Assembly: GCF_004363235.1 (NCBI RefSeq)
Contig: NZ_SNYW01000006.1
Span: forward strand, 372,001-436,000
Reading direction: 5' to 3'
Length of the DNA: 64,000 nucleotides
DNA from: Dongia mobilis
Lineage (GTDB): Bacteria; Pseudomonadota; Alphaproteobacteria; Dongiales; Dongiaceae
Below the pieces are notes generated by a model. It made no database searches. It was given only the letters and a program-made list of their open reading frames with translations, and was not told where the DNA came from. Of this stretch, positions 52,044-60,600 are shown piece by piece. The translations under genes and the position numbers were made by a program. Each line of letters starts with the position of its first letter. Position 1 is the first letter of the stretch.

Positions 52044-52330
52044 GATATGGAAACCCCGTGACAGTGGATTGATCTGTTAATTGTCTGATTTTGGACAGAT
52101 TCTAGCCGATGCAATGCAAAAGAGCCATGCGCGGGACGCTGGAGCGGACCGGCGGAACGATGGCCGGCAGGCCGAAGCGGCGGGCATTTCGTGCGTTTCC
52201 ACGTCGATAGCCGATCTTGGTAAAGAAAAATTAAACATTGCCGGTCAAGCTGCATCCAGGTTGCGCCAGCGGGCGGCCCGGTCTGATCGCCCGGCGCTGG
52301 CTGGGTATTTCAACTTTCAAGGGGGCAGCC
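52044..52330. other. Divergent intergenic region
   Basis: The 287-base gap lies between gdhB (minus) and a small plus-strand gene. It is relatively AT-rich near 52070-52110 and 52215-52240 and has a short inverted repeat TCTG-ATTTTGGA-CAGA at 52084-52099. No convincing promoter or RNA gene was found. Confidence 0.5.
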
Positions 52331-52681
52331 ATGCTGATGGACGAGGTCCGCGGCGAGGCATTCTTGCGCAAACTTCCGGCGGAGATCCGCCAGTCGCTGA
52401 CGCCCCCCCAGGCCGAGGCAATCAGCCGCGTGGCGCAGGGCTCGATCCAGCGCCGCCATCCGATCGACTTGCGCCTGTCGATTCCCCTGCCTGGCAGCCG
52501 CGCCTACCTCGTCGTGCTGATGGGCAGGGAGAAGCGCAGCGCCGCCCGGCGCGACATGGACCGGCAATTGCGCCCCAACGACCGGATCAGCCAGATGGTT
52601 GTGTTCGGCCTTGCGGTCGCGGCCTTTTCGCTGGCGGCCTTCATCGGACTTTTGTTTCACAACGCCATCCTGGCCCCCTGA
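52331..52681 (+). CDS. Small membrane-anchored protein
   Basis: 116 residues from ATG 52331, with AAGGGGG 6 bases upstream. The first 90 residues are soluble (DEVRGEAFLRKLPAEIRQSLTPPQAEAI; IQRRHPIDLRLSIPLPGSRAYLVVLMGREKRS), and a C-terminal segment MVVFGLAVAAFSLAAFIGLLFH is one membrane helix. It seems to be a C-tail-anchored cytoplasmic protein. No family recognised. Its stop is 14 bases from the protease gene, so the two may be an operon. Confidence 0.65.
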   Translation: MLMDEVRGEAFLRKLPAEIRQSLTPPQAEAISRVAQGSIQRRHPIDLRLSIPLPGSRAYLVVLMGREKRSAARRDMDRQLRPNDRISQMVVFGLAVAAFSLAAFIGLLFHNAILAP

Positions 52682-52695
52682 GTGTCGTACTGCGC

Positions 52696-53544
52696 ATGTC
52701 GTTAACTGGTTTGGGCTTGCGGGCAGCCATTCGGCCGGGAGTTCGGCCGGGCATTCGGCCGGGCCGGCTTTGCGTGGCGATCGCGGCGGCCTGCCTTTCC
52801 TTCTTCGCTGGCGCTGCCGGCGCAGACTCGCTGCCGCCGCTCCCCAAGATCGGCGTCACCGGCAGTGACGACCGGGTTCGGGTCGATTCCACGAGCTGGC
52901 CCTGGATCGCCATCGGCCGCATCAATCTCGAGGGGCGCGGTCATTGCACCGGCACGCTGGTCGCGCCCGATCTGGTGCTGACGGCCGCGCATTGCCTGTG
53001 GAACGCGCCGGACGGGCGCTGGGGCATCCCGCTGGAGACGCATTTTGTGGCCGGCTATGACCGCGGCAGCTATGCCGCGCATTCCCGCGGCCGCGCTTTC
53101 ATTTTTGATCCGGAATACGATCCGGCGCGGCGCCTCCAAGTGTTCGGCATGGCCCGCGACTGGGTCCTGGTGGAACTGGAGAAGAAGCTGGATATCCGGC
53201 CGGTCCCGCTGGCTCAGCTGGACTGGCCGGCGCTCTATCGACTGGGCCAGGCGGGCGAAATGACCAATGCCGGCTACAGCAGCGACTGGCCCGAAATCGC
53301 CATGCGCGATGCCGGCTGCCAGGCCGAGAAAATCTTCGCCGAGCAGCCGCTGGTGCTGCACAACTGCGATGCCACCTTTGGCGCATCCGGCGGACCGTTG
53401 CTGCGCATGCAGGGGGACCGGGTCGAGGTCGTCGGCGTGCAGAGCGGGGCGATCCAGCTGAAGGCCACCGCGACGCAGCCCGCGGGCGAGGAACTGAGCG
53501 CTGCCGTGCCGGTCTGGCGGTTCTTCGGGGCCGCGCGGCGCTGA
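52696..53544 (+). CDS. Trypsin-like (S1) serine protease, secreted
   Basis: 282 residues from ATG 52696. An N-terminal signal segment (CVAIAAACLSFFAGAAGA, cleavage near residue 43) is preceded by an odd 12-base tandem repeat coding for RPG three times (52729-52764). The catalytic triad is H99 (LTAAHC), D155 (ARDWVLVEL) and S231 (GASGGP). Short form without a PDZ domain, as in many alphaproteobacterial S1 peptidases. Follows the small membrane protein by 14 bases. Envelope or extracellular role. Confidence 0.85.
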   Translation: MSLTGLGLRAAIRPGVRPGIRPGRLCVAIAAACLSFFAGAAGADSLPPLPKIGVTGSDDRVRVDSTSWPWIAIGRINLEGRGHCTGTLVAPDLVLTAAHCLWNAPDGRWGIPLETHFVAGYDRGSYAAHSRGRAFIFDPEYDPARRLQVFGMARDWVLVELEKKLDIRPVPLAQLDWPALYRLGQAGEMTNAGYSSDWPEIAMRDAGCQAEKIFAEQPLVLHNCDATFGASGGPLLRMQGDRVEVVGVQSGAIQLKATATQPAGEELSAAVPVWRFFGAARR

Positions 53545-53563
53545 GCCAGGTGCTGGCGCGCGA

Positions 53564-54736
53564 TCAGCTGCCAGCCATCCCCGGTCGCGGCAGGCAGCGC
53601 AGGATACCATAGCCGAACAGCGCCGAGGCGAGCGAGCCGGTGAGCACGCCGAGGCGCATTTCCGCACCCAGATGGGCGTCCGGGAAGGCCAGGGTGCCGA
53701 TGAAGAGGGACATCGTGAAACCGATCCCGGTGAGTACGCAGACGCCATAGATCTGCGGCCAGGTGGCGCCGGTCGGCCGCCGGAACAGGCCGAGTGCCGA
53801 GCCGCCGGCGACCGCCAGCATGACGCCGATCTGCTTGCCGAAGAACAGGCCGAGGGCAACGCCCAGCGTCAGCGTATGGGTGAAGGATTCCAGCGACAAC
53901 TCGGCCAGATTGATGCCGGCATTGGCAAAGGCGAAGAGCGGCATGATGCCGTAGGAGACATAGGGGTGGAGCGCGTTCTCGACGCGCCGCAGCGGCGATT
54001 GCTCGCGCGGCCCGTCGACCCGATAGGGCAGGCACATGGCGGTCACCACGCCGGCCACCGTGGCATGCACGCCTGATTTCAGCACGCAGGCCCAGACGAA
54101 GACGCCGATCACCAGATAGGGTAAGGCCCGGTACACGCCGCTGCGGTTCAGGATCACCATGGCCAGGATTCCAGCGCCGGCGAGGGCAAGGGCGGTGGTG
54201 GACAGGTCGCTGGTATAGAACACGGCGATGATCAGGATGGCGCCGAGGTCGTCGAGGATGGCAAGCGCCAGCAGGAAGACCTTGAGGCTGTGCGGCACGC
54301 GCGGGCCCAGCAGCGTCAGCACCGCGACCGCAAAGGCAATGTCAGTGGCGGATGGGATTGCCCAACCGACCGCAAGCTGCGGCGCGCCGCTGTTGATGGC
54401 GAGATAGATGATGGCCGGTACCGCCATGCCGCCGAGGGCCGCGACGCCCGGCAGGGCGGCTTGCGCCGGCGACGACAATTCGCCCGCCACCAACTCGCGC
54501 TTGATCTCGGCCCCCACCACCAGGAAAAAGACCGCCATCAGGCCGTCATTGATCCAAAGCAATAGCGGTTTCTCGATCCCGGCCCCGCCCAGGCTGATGC
54601 CGAAGGGCAAATCGAGGAAACCCTGATAGAGCGGGGCGAGGGCGGAATTCTCGCAGACGAAGGCCAGAATGGCGGCCAGCAACAGGATGATCCCGCCGGC
54701 GGATTCGAGTTGCAGGAAACGGCGGATCGGCGACAT
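53564..54736 (-). CDS. nhaA: Na+/H+ antiporter NhaA
   Basis: 390 residues with about 12 membrane segments. LALAILDDLGAILIIAVFYTSDLS holds the two adjacent aspartates (IDD-type) of the ion site, and WAIPSATDIAFAVAVL and LLWINDGLMAVFFLVVGAEIKREL are conserved. It exports Na+ in exchange for protons at alkaline pH. Convergent with the protease gene, 19 bases apart. Confidence 0.94.
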   Translation of the reverse strand: MSPIRRFLQLESAGGIILLLAAILAFVCENSALAPLYQGFLDLPFGISLGGAGIEKPLLLWINDGLMAVFFLVVGAEIKRELVAGELSSPAQAALPGVAALGGMAVPAIIYLAINSGAPQLAVGWAIPSATDIAFAVAVLTLLGPRVPHSLKVFLLALAILDDLGAILIIAVFYTSDLSTTALALAGAGILAMVILNRSGVYRALPYLVIGVFVWACVLKSGVHATVAGVVTAMCLPYRVDGPREQSPLRRVENALHPYVSYGIMPLFAFANAGINLAELSLESFTHTLTLGVALGLFFGKQIGVMLAVAGGSALGLFRRPTGATWPQIYGVCVLTGIGFTMSLFIGTLAFPDAHLGAEMRLGVLTGSLASALFGYGILRCLPRPGMAGS

Positions 54737-54927
54737 CGGCTATGTGGAACCCTGGCTGCTTGCCCCTGACAGATTGCCGCCCGGCGGGGCCGCTTCGGCC
54801 ACCGATCCCGGGTGCGGATTCTGTATTCTCAGGCGCAACCTAGCGGGTTCACGACGCGATCGAAAGTCCGGATTGCCAGAGGTCGGCCGGCGGGCCCCTG
54901 GTCGGGAACCCGCCGCCGGAATCGGCC

Positions 54928-55014
54928 TCAGGCGAGCGTGGGGAGCGAGATGATCAGCATGATGAGGGCGGAGAAGGCGATGGCTTCCAGGGCATGGCGA
55001 GCGGTCGAGAGCAT
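54928..55014 (-). CDS. 28-residue small membrane protein
   Basis: On the minus strand ATG 55014 is preceded by GGAGG at 6 bases and a TTGACA promoter about 60 bases upstream. The reading frame MLSTARHALEAIAFSALIMLI then IISLPTLA is an amphipathic or membrane helix and ends in TGA 54930-54928. ATG 55026 in the same frame would add four residues. No homologue recognised. It lies upstream of nhaA in the same direction, 191 bases apart. Confidence 0.55.
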   Translation of the reverse strand: MLSTARHALEAIAFSALIMLIISLPTLA

Positions 55015-55047
55015 GGCGGCCTCCATTTGTGTGTGCAATATATTCAC

Positions 55048-55076
55048 TTTATGTTCTATTTTAGTTCTATTGTCAA
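55048..55076 (-). promoter_or_regulatory. sigma70-like promoter for the small membrane protein
   Basis: On the minus strand TTGACA (55076-55071) and CATAAA (55053-55048) are 17 bases apart: perfect -35, -10 at 4 of 6. The flank is AT-rich in an otherwise GC-rich window. The start would be near 55041, a 27-base leader before ATG 55014. Confidence 0.65.
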
Positions 55077-55116
55077 GCCAATTGATATCGTTGGCTTTTG
55101 TGCCGGCAGATCGGGT

Positions 55117-55446
55117 TCAGTTGGCGCGACCGGCCTTCAGGCGGTAGGCGCCGTGCTCGGGGCCGTCGAACAAATCCCGGATCATCGGGTGCCGGCACGG
55201 CCTGCCGCTCGCGTCGGGCAGCAGATTCTGCTCCGAAACATAGGCGACATAGGTCGTTTCCGTGTTCTCGGCGAGCAGGTGATAAAAGGGCTGGTCGCGA
55301 TGCGGTCGGATATCGGCCGGGATCGATTGCAGCCATTCCTCGGTATTGGCAAAAGCCGGATCGACGTCAAAAACGACGCCCCGGAACGGATAGATGCGAT
55401 GGCGGACGATGTCGCCGATCTTGAAGCGGGCATTGCGCTGGGTCAT
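55117..55446 (-). CDS. hspQ: Heat shock protein HspQ
   Basis: 109 residues from ATG 55446. RFKIGDIVRHRIYPFRGVVFDVDP and FYHLLAENTETTYVAYVSEQNLLPD are the YccV/HspQ (hemimethylated DNA-binding-like) motifs. HspQ in E. coli regulates DnaA stability and is a Lon specificity factor. No clear ribosome site. Divergent from the MoxR-type gene, which starts 98 bases away. Confidence 0.92.
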   Translation of the reverse strand: MTQRNARFKIGDIVRHRIYPFRGVVFDVDPAFANTEEWLQSIPADIRPHRDQPFYHLLAENTETTYVAYVSEQNLLPDASGRPCRHPMIRDLFDGPEHGAYRLKAGRAN

Positions 55447-55544
55447 GACGGCAAAGATTGGGTGGCCGGCCGGGAAGGTCAAGCTTGTGGCGCATGGGGA
55501 ATTCGTCGAGGATCGCCGCGCTCGCACAACCCTGGAAATGGACG

Positions 55545-56414
55545 ATGACCCGACAGACGACCAGTGACGCCCCCCGATTTGCCGGCACCGGCAGCTACAT
55601 CACCACACGCGACCTCGAGGTGGCGGTCAATGCCGCCATGAGCCTGGAGCGGCCCCTGCTGGTGAAGGGCGAGCCCGGCACGGGGAAGACCGTACTGGCG
55701 CGCGAGGTGGCGCAGGCCCTCGGGCTGCCACTCATTGAATGGCATGTGAAATCGACCACCAAGGCGGCTCAGGGCCTCTATGAATACGACGCCGTGGCGC
55801 GGCTCCGCGATGGCCAGCTGGGCGATGCCCGCGTCCACGACATCTCCAACTACATCGTCCGGGGCAAGTTGTGGGAGGCGTTTGCCTCCGACACCCGCGC
55901 CGTGCTGCTGATCGACGAGATCGACAAGGCCGATATCGAGTTCCCCAACGATCTGCTGCAGGAACTCGACCGCATGGAATTCTTCGTCTACGAAACCAAG
56001 GAAACGGTGAAGGCAAGGCACCGGCCGCTGGTCATCATCACCTCCAACAACGAGAAGGAACTGCCGGACGCCTTCCTGCGCCGCTGCTTCTTCCATTTCA
56101 TCCGCTTTCCGGACCGAGAGACGATGGAACGAATCGTCGCGGCGCACTACCCCGACATCAAGCACGACCTGGTGCGCGAGGCGCTCAATCTGTTCTTCGA
56201 CATCCGCGAGGTGCCGGGGCTGAAGAAGAAGCCTGCGACCTCGGAACTCCTGGATTGGCTGAAGCTCCTCATGATCGACGACATTCCGCCAGAGGTCCTG
56301 AAGTCGAACGACCCGAAGCTGGTGGTGCCGCCCCTCTATGGCGCGCTGCTCAAGAACGAACAGGACGTGCATCTTTTCGAGCGCGTCGCCTTCCTGGCCC
56401 GGCGCGGCCAATAG
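55545..56414 (+). CDS. MoxR-family AAA+ ATPase
   Basis: 289 residues from ATG 55545. Walker A LLVKGEPGTGKTVLAREVA, Walker B VLLIDEIDKADIEFPNDLLQELD and sensor ITSNNEKELPDAFLRRC are intact. The MoxR/CoxD group acts as a chaperone that matures metal enzymes together with a VWA protein. The VWA gene starts 7 bases downstream, as usual. Weak ribosome site; start chosen by family length. Confidence 0.92.
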   Translation: MTRQTTSDAPRFAGTGSYITTRDLEVAVNAAMSLERPLLVKGEPGTGKTVLAREVAQALGLPLIEWHVKSTTKAAQGLYEYDAVARLRDGQLGDARVHDISNYIVRGKLWEAFASDTRAVLLIDEIDKADIEFPNDLLQELDRMEFFVYETKETVKARHRPLVIITSNNEKELPDAFLRRCFFHFIRFPDRETMERIVAAHYPDIKHDLVREALNLFFDIREVPGLKKKPATSELLDWLKLLMIDDIPPEVLKSNDPKLVVPPLYGALLKNEQDVHLFERVAFLARRGQ

Positions 56415-56421
56415 GCGGGCG

Positions 56422-57606
56422 ATGTTCGCCGGCTTCATCACATCCTTGCGCAACGAAGGTGTCGCGGTCAGCCTCACCGAATACCTCACCCTGCTCAAGG
56501 CGATGAAGCAGCAGGTCGTGCTGCTGGATATCGAGGATTTCTACTACCTGGCGCGCGCAACCCTGGTGAAGGACGAGCGCTTGGTCGACCGCTTCGACCG
56601 CGTTTTCGCACTTTATTTCCAGGGAATCGCCAATGTCGGCGAGGATCTGCTGGCAGAAATTCCGGATGAATGGCTGAAGAGGCTGGCCGAGAAATACCTC
56701 AGCCCAGAGGAGATGGCGCAAATCGAGGCCCTGGGCGGTTTCGAAAAACTGATGGAGACGCTGCGTCAGCGCCTGGCGGAACAAAAGGAACGCCACCAGG
56801 GCGGCTCCAAATGGATCGGCACTGCTGGTACCTCGCCCTTCGGCGCCTACGGCTACAACCCGGAAGGCGTGCGCATCGGCCAGAAGGAATCGCGCCATCG
56901 GCGCGCCGTCAAGGTCTGGGACAAGCGCGAGTTCAAGGATCTCGATGGCGAGGTGGAACTGGGCACACGCGGCATCAAGCTGGCGCTGCGCCGCTTGCGC
57001 CGCTGGGGTCGCGAGGGCGAGGCCAACGAACTGGACCTCAACGGTACCATCCGGGCGACGGCCGCAAATGGCGGCGTGCTTGACCTTCATCTGCGCCCGG
57101 AGCGGCGCAACAAGGTGAAGGTGCTGCTGCTCCTCGATATCGGCGGCTCCATGGACGACCATATCGAGGAATCGGCCCAGTTGTTCTCGGCCGCCAAATC
57201 CGAGTTCAAGCATCTGGAGACGTTTTACTTCCACAACTGCCCATATGAGCGACTGTGGCGCACCAACCGGCGCCGTTTCGATGATTTTACGCCGACCACG
57301 CAGGTCATGAACACCTATGGCCCCGATTGGTCGCTGGTCATCGTCGGCGACGCCACCATGGGTCCCTACGAGATCACCCATGCCGGCGGCTCGGTCGAGC
57401 ACTGGAACGAGGAATCGGGCGCCACCTGGATGGAACGGCTGCTGCGGCATTATCCCAAGGCCGCCTGGATCAATCCGCGCGACACCCACTACTGGGGCTT
57501 CATCCACTCGCTCAAACTCATGAAGCAGATCATGGGCGAACGCATGTTTCCGCTGACCCTCGATGGTCTCGATGATGCCCTGAAGGCATTGCGGCGCCCG
57601 AACTGA
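56422..57606 (+). CDS. VWA (CoxE-like) domain protein
   Basis: 394 residues. The C-terminal half is a von Willebrand A domain with MIDAS motif DIGGSMDD (D-x-G-x-S), HLETFYFHNC, and VIVGDATM (second MIDAS position); the N-terminal half is helical with RFDRVFALYFQG. Works with the MoxR ATPase 7 bases upstream. The pair is common in alphaproteobacteria; target unknown. A strong hairpin follows. Confidence 0.9.
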   Translation: MFAGFITSLRNEGVAVSLTEYLTLLKAMKQQVVLLDIEDFYYLARATLVKDERLVDRFDRVFALYFQGIANVGEDLLAEIPDEWLKRLAEKYLSPEEMAQIEALGGFEKLMETLRQRLAEQKERHQGGSKWIGTAGTSPFGAYGYNPEGVRIGQKESRHRRAVKVWDKREFKDLDGEVELGTRGIKLALRRLRRWGREGEANELDLNGTIRATAANGGVLDLHLRPERRNKVKVLLLLDIGGSMDDHIEESAQLFSAAKSEFKHLETFYFHNCPYERLWRTNRRRFDDFTPTTQVMNTYGPDWSLVIVGDATMGPYEITHAGGSVEHWNEESGATWMERLLRHYPKAAWINPRDTHYWGFIHSLKLMKQIMGERMFPLTLDGLDDALKALRRPN

Positions 57607-57612
57607 AAGGTG

Positions 57613-57645
57613 CCGAGCCGCCGCGCGGGCCGGGCGGCGGCTCGG
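57613..57645. terminator. Terminator between MoxR-VWA and RTX genes
   Basis: CCGAGCCGCCGC (57613-57624), a 9-base loop and GCGGCGGCTCGG (57634-57645) form a perfect 12-bp stem after the VWA stop, followed by TTCCTG. It also lies 8 bases beyond the RTX stop on the other strand, so it may serve both. Confidence 0.75.
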
Positions 57646-57652
57646 TTCCTGC

Positions 57653-60600
57653 CTAGTGGTTGACGACCAGATCGCCGCCAAGGGCCCAGCCGAGGTCGTA
57701 CATCGACGTGACCTGCGGCCCGGTCCAGCCGGTGATCGTAATCGCCGCCTGGTCGCCCGACACGCTGGTATAGATCGAAAGGGTACTGCCGCTGCTTGAT
57801 GCATGATAGCCGGCATCGATCAGATCCTGCAGGTCGCTGCCGGCGCCGTTGAATATGTCATCGAAGCGCAGCTTGTCCTCGCCCAGCTTGAAGTCCGAGA
57901 TGGTGTTCCGGTCGCTGACCAGGGCAAAGGCTTCGTTATAGACAAAGGTGTCGACGCCGGTACCGCCGGTCAGCTTGTTGATGCCGCTGCCGCCATAGAT
58001 GATGTCATTGCCGGCTTCGCCCGACAGCGTGTCGTTGCCGTCGCCGCCTGCAAGAAGATCGTCGTCGGCGCCGCCAAGCAGGACGTCATTACCCTCGCCG
58101 CCAAATAGCTCGTCCTTGCCTTTGCCGCCATTCAGCGAGTCGTTGCCGGTCCAGCCCTCAATCGTGTCATCGCCATCGCCGCCATTGAGGATGTCGTTGC
58201 CATCGAAGCCCTCGACATAGTCGTTGCCGGTGCCGCCATCGAGTTTGTCATTTCCCAGCCCGCCGAACATCTGGTCATTTCCGTCGCCGCCGTTCAACGT
58301 GTCGTTGCCGTTGCCACCTTCGATGTGGTCGTTGCCAAGGCCACCCAGGACGATATCGTCATTGTCCTCGCCAAACAGAAAGTCATCGCCGCTGCCACCG
58401 TCGAGCTTGTCATTGCCGGAGCCACCATGGAGCCAGTCGATCCCGTCGCCGCCTTCGAGGGCATCGTTGTCCGAAAAGCCGTACAGCTTGTCGGAGCCGA
58501 GCCCGCCCTTGAGCGTGTCGTTGCCATCCTCGCCATAAAGGAAGTCGTCGCCTTCGCGACCGTCCAGAAGATCGGCGCCCTTGCCGCCAAAGAAATAGTC
58601 AACCCCGCCGCTGCCATAGAATTTGTCGGCAAAGTTCGATCCGACGAAGTTCTTGATATTGAGGTAAGTGTCGCCGGCGGCAAAACCGGTACTCGCTGCT
58701 GCATTGTCCAGATCCAGCGTCAGACCTGTGGTTGACAGGACAAAGGTAACCGTGTCCCCTTCATTGCTGCCGTTTCCGACACCACCGCCGTCGATGGCGT
58801 CCTTGCCCGCATCGGCATAGACCGTGTCGACGCCGAGGCCGCCAGTGATGGTATCATTGCCGGCACCGCCAAAGATTTGGTCGGACTCCTTGCCGCCGGT
58901 GATGATATCATTTCCGGCATCGCCATAGAGCTGGTTCTCGCCATCATTGCCGATGATGGTGTCGTTGCCGTCGCCGCCCTTGAGTACGTCGTTGCCGTTG
59001 CCACCGGTCAGCTTGTCATTACCCTTGCCGCCGGACAGGCCCCATACACCGGAAACGCCGCTATTGACCATGATGTCATCGCCCTGCGTTCCCTCGATGT
59101 ATTCGATGTCGGTATAGGTGTCGTCTTTTGCGTCGCCGGTGCTGAGAGCCGTGTTGCCGACGACAATCGCGATTCCGCCAAGCAGATTTGCGTAGCTGGC
59201 CGTATCGATGCCGTCATTGCCGACCAGTTTGTCGGCGCCGGCACCACCGATGAGCACATCGTTGCCCAGGCCGCCATAGAGCTCGTCGTCGCCTTCACCG
59301 CCATCCAGCGTATCGTCCTCCTCGTAACCAAAGAGACTGTCGGCACCCTTGCCGCCGGAGATCTTGTCGTTGCCGCGTCCGCCGATGAGAATGTTTGCGT
59401 CATCGTTGCCGACAAGCGTGTCGTTGAAATTGCTGCCCTTGATGGCCTCGATGTCGATATAGGTATCGCCCTTCGCTTCGCCTGTGCTGAGTGCCTGGTT
59501 CGCCAGATTGACGGTCACCGCCGCTGTCGCGTCTTCATAGCTGACGATATCATCGTCCGCCCCGCCATCGAGTTTGTCGGCGCCGGCGCCGCCAACCAGA
59601 ATATCGCTTCCGCCATTGCCTACCAGCCAGTCGTTGCCGCCACCGCCGTAAAGAAAGTTGATGTTGTTGTCGCCGACAAGCTTGTCGTTGTACTTGCTGC
59701 CGACCAGAGACTCTATGCCGTCATAGCTGTCGCCCAGTGCCTCGCCGGCATTGTTGGCGCTGTTCATCAGGTCGGCGATCACTGCTGCCGCCGCATTCCG
59801 ATAGGTGGCGGTGTCGAAACCGGAACTGCCGATCAGGACGTCGGCGCCGAGGCCGCCCTCCAGAAGATCGTTGTTTGCGCCGCCGTTTAGAACGTCATCG
59901 CCCTTGCCGCCGACCAGGATGTCGTCGTGATTGTTGCCCAGCAGCGTATCATTGCCGTCGCCGCCTTCCAGTGTGTCGTTGCCGTCGCCACCGGAGAACG
60001 TGTCATCGCCGGCACCGCCCGCGATCTTGTCATTGCCGATGCCGCCGTCACCCTTGTCATTGCCGACGCCGCCGTCGAGGGTATCATCGCCGTCGCCGCC
60101 GAAGAGCTGGTCGTCACCGATGCCGCCGGTCAGCTTGTCATTGCCTTCGCTGCCGCTCAGTTTGTCGTTGCCGGTGCCGCCATCAAGGAGGTCGTCATCC
60201 TTGCCGCCGTCGAGAATGTCGTCCCCGACATTGCCAAGGAGCGTATCCTTGCCGTCCTCGCCGTGCAGTTCGTCGTCGCCAGTGCCGCCGTCGAGAATAT
60301 CGTTGCCGGTGAAGCCGTACAGCTTGTCGTTGCCGGCTCCGCCAAGGAGCTTGTCATTATCCAGGCCGCCACCCAACCAGTCATTTCCGTCGCCGCCATC
60401 AAGCGTGTCGTCGCCTGCCTCGCCATAGAGACTGTCATCTTCGGTGCCGCCATAGATCTTGTCGATGCCGGTGCCGGCATAGATCGTGTCCTTGCCGGCA
60501 TCGCCCCAGATCTGGTCGTTGTCGGAGCCGCCTTCGATATAGTCGTCGTCATTGCCGCCGTAGAGCAGATCGTTGCCGGAATCGCCCCATATCAGGTCCT

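Noticed and set aside
52729-52764. 12-bp triple repeat in the protease signal region
   Set aside because: It codes for RPG three times before the hydrophobic core and looks like slippage; no function suggested.
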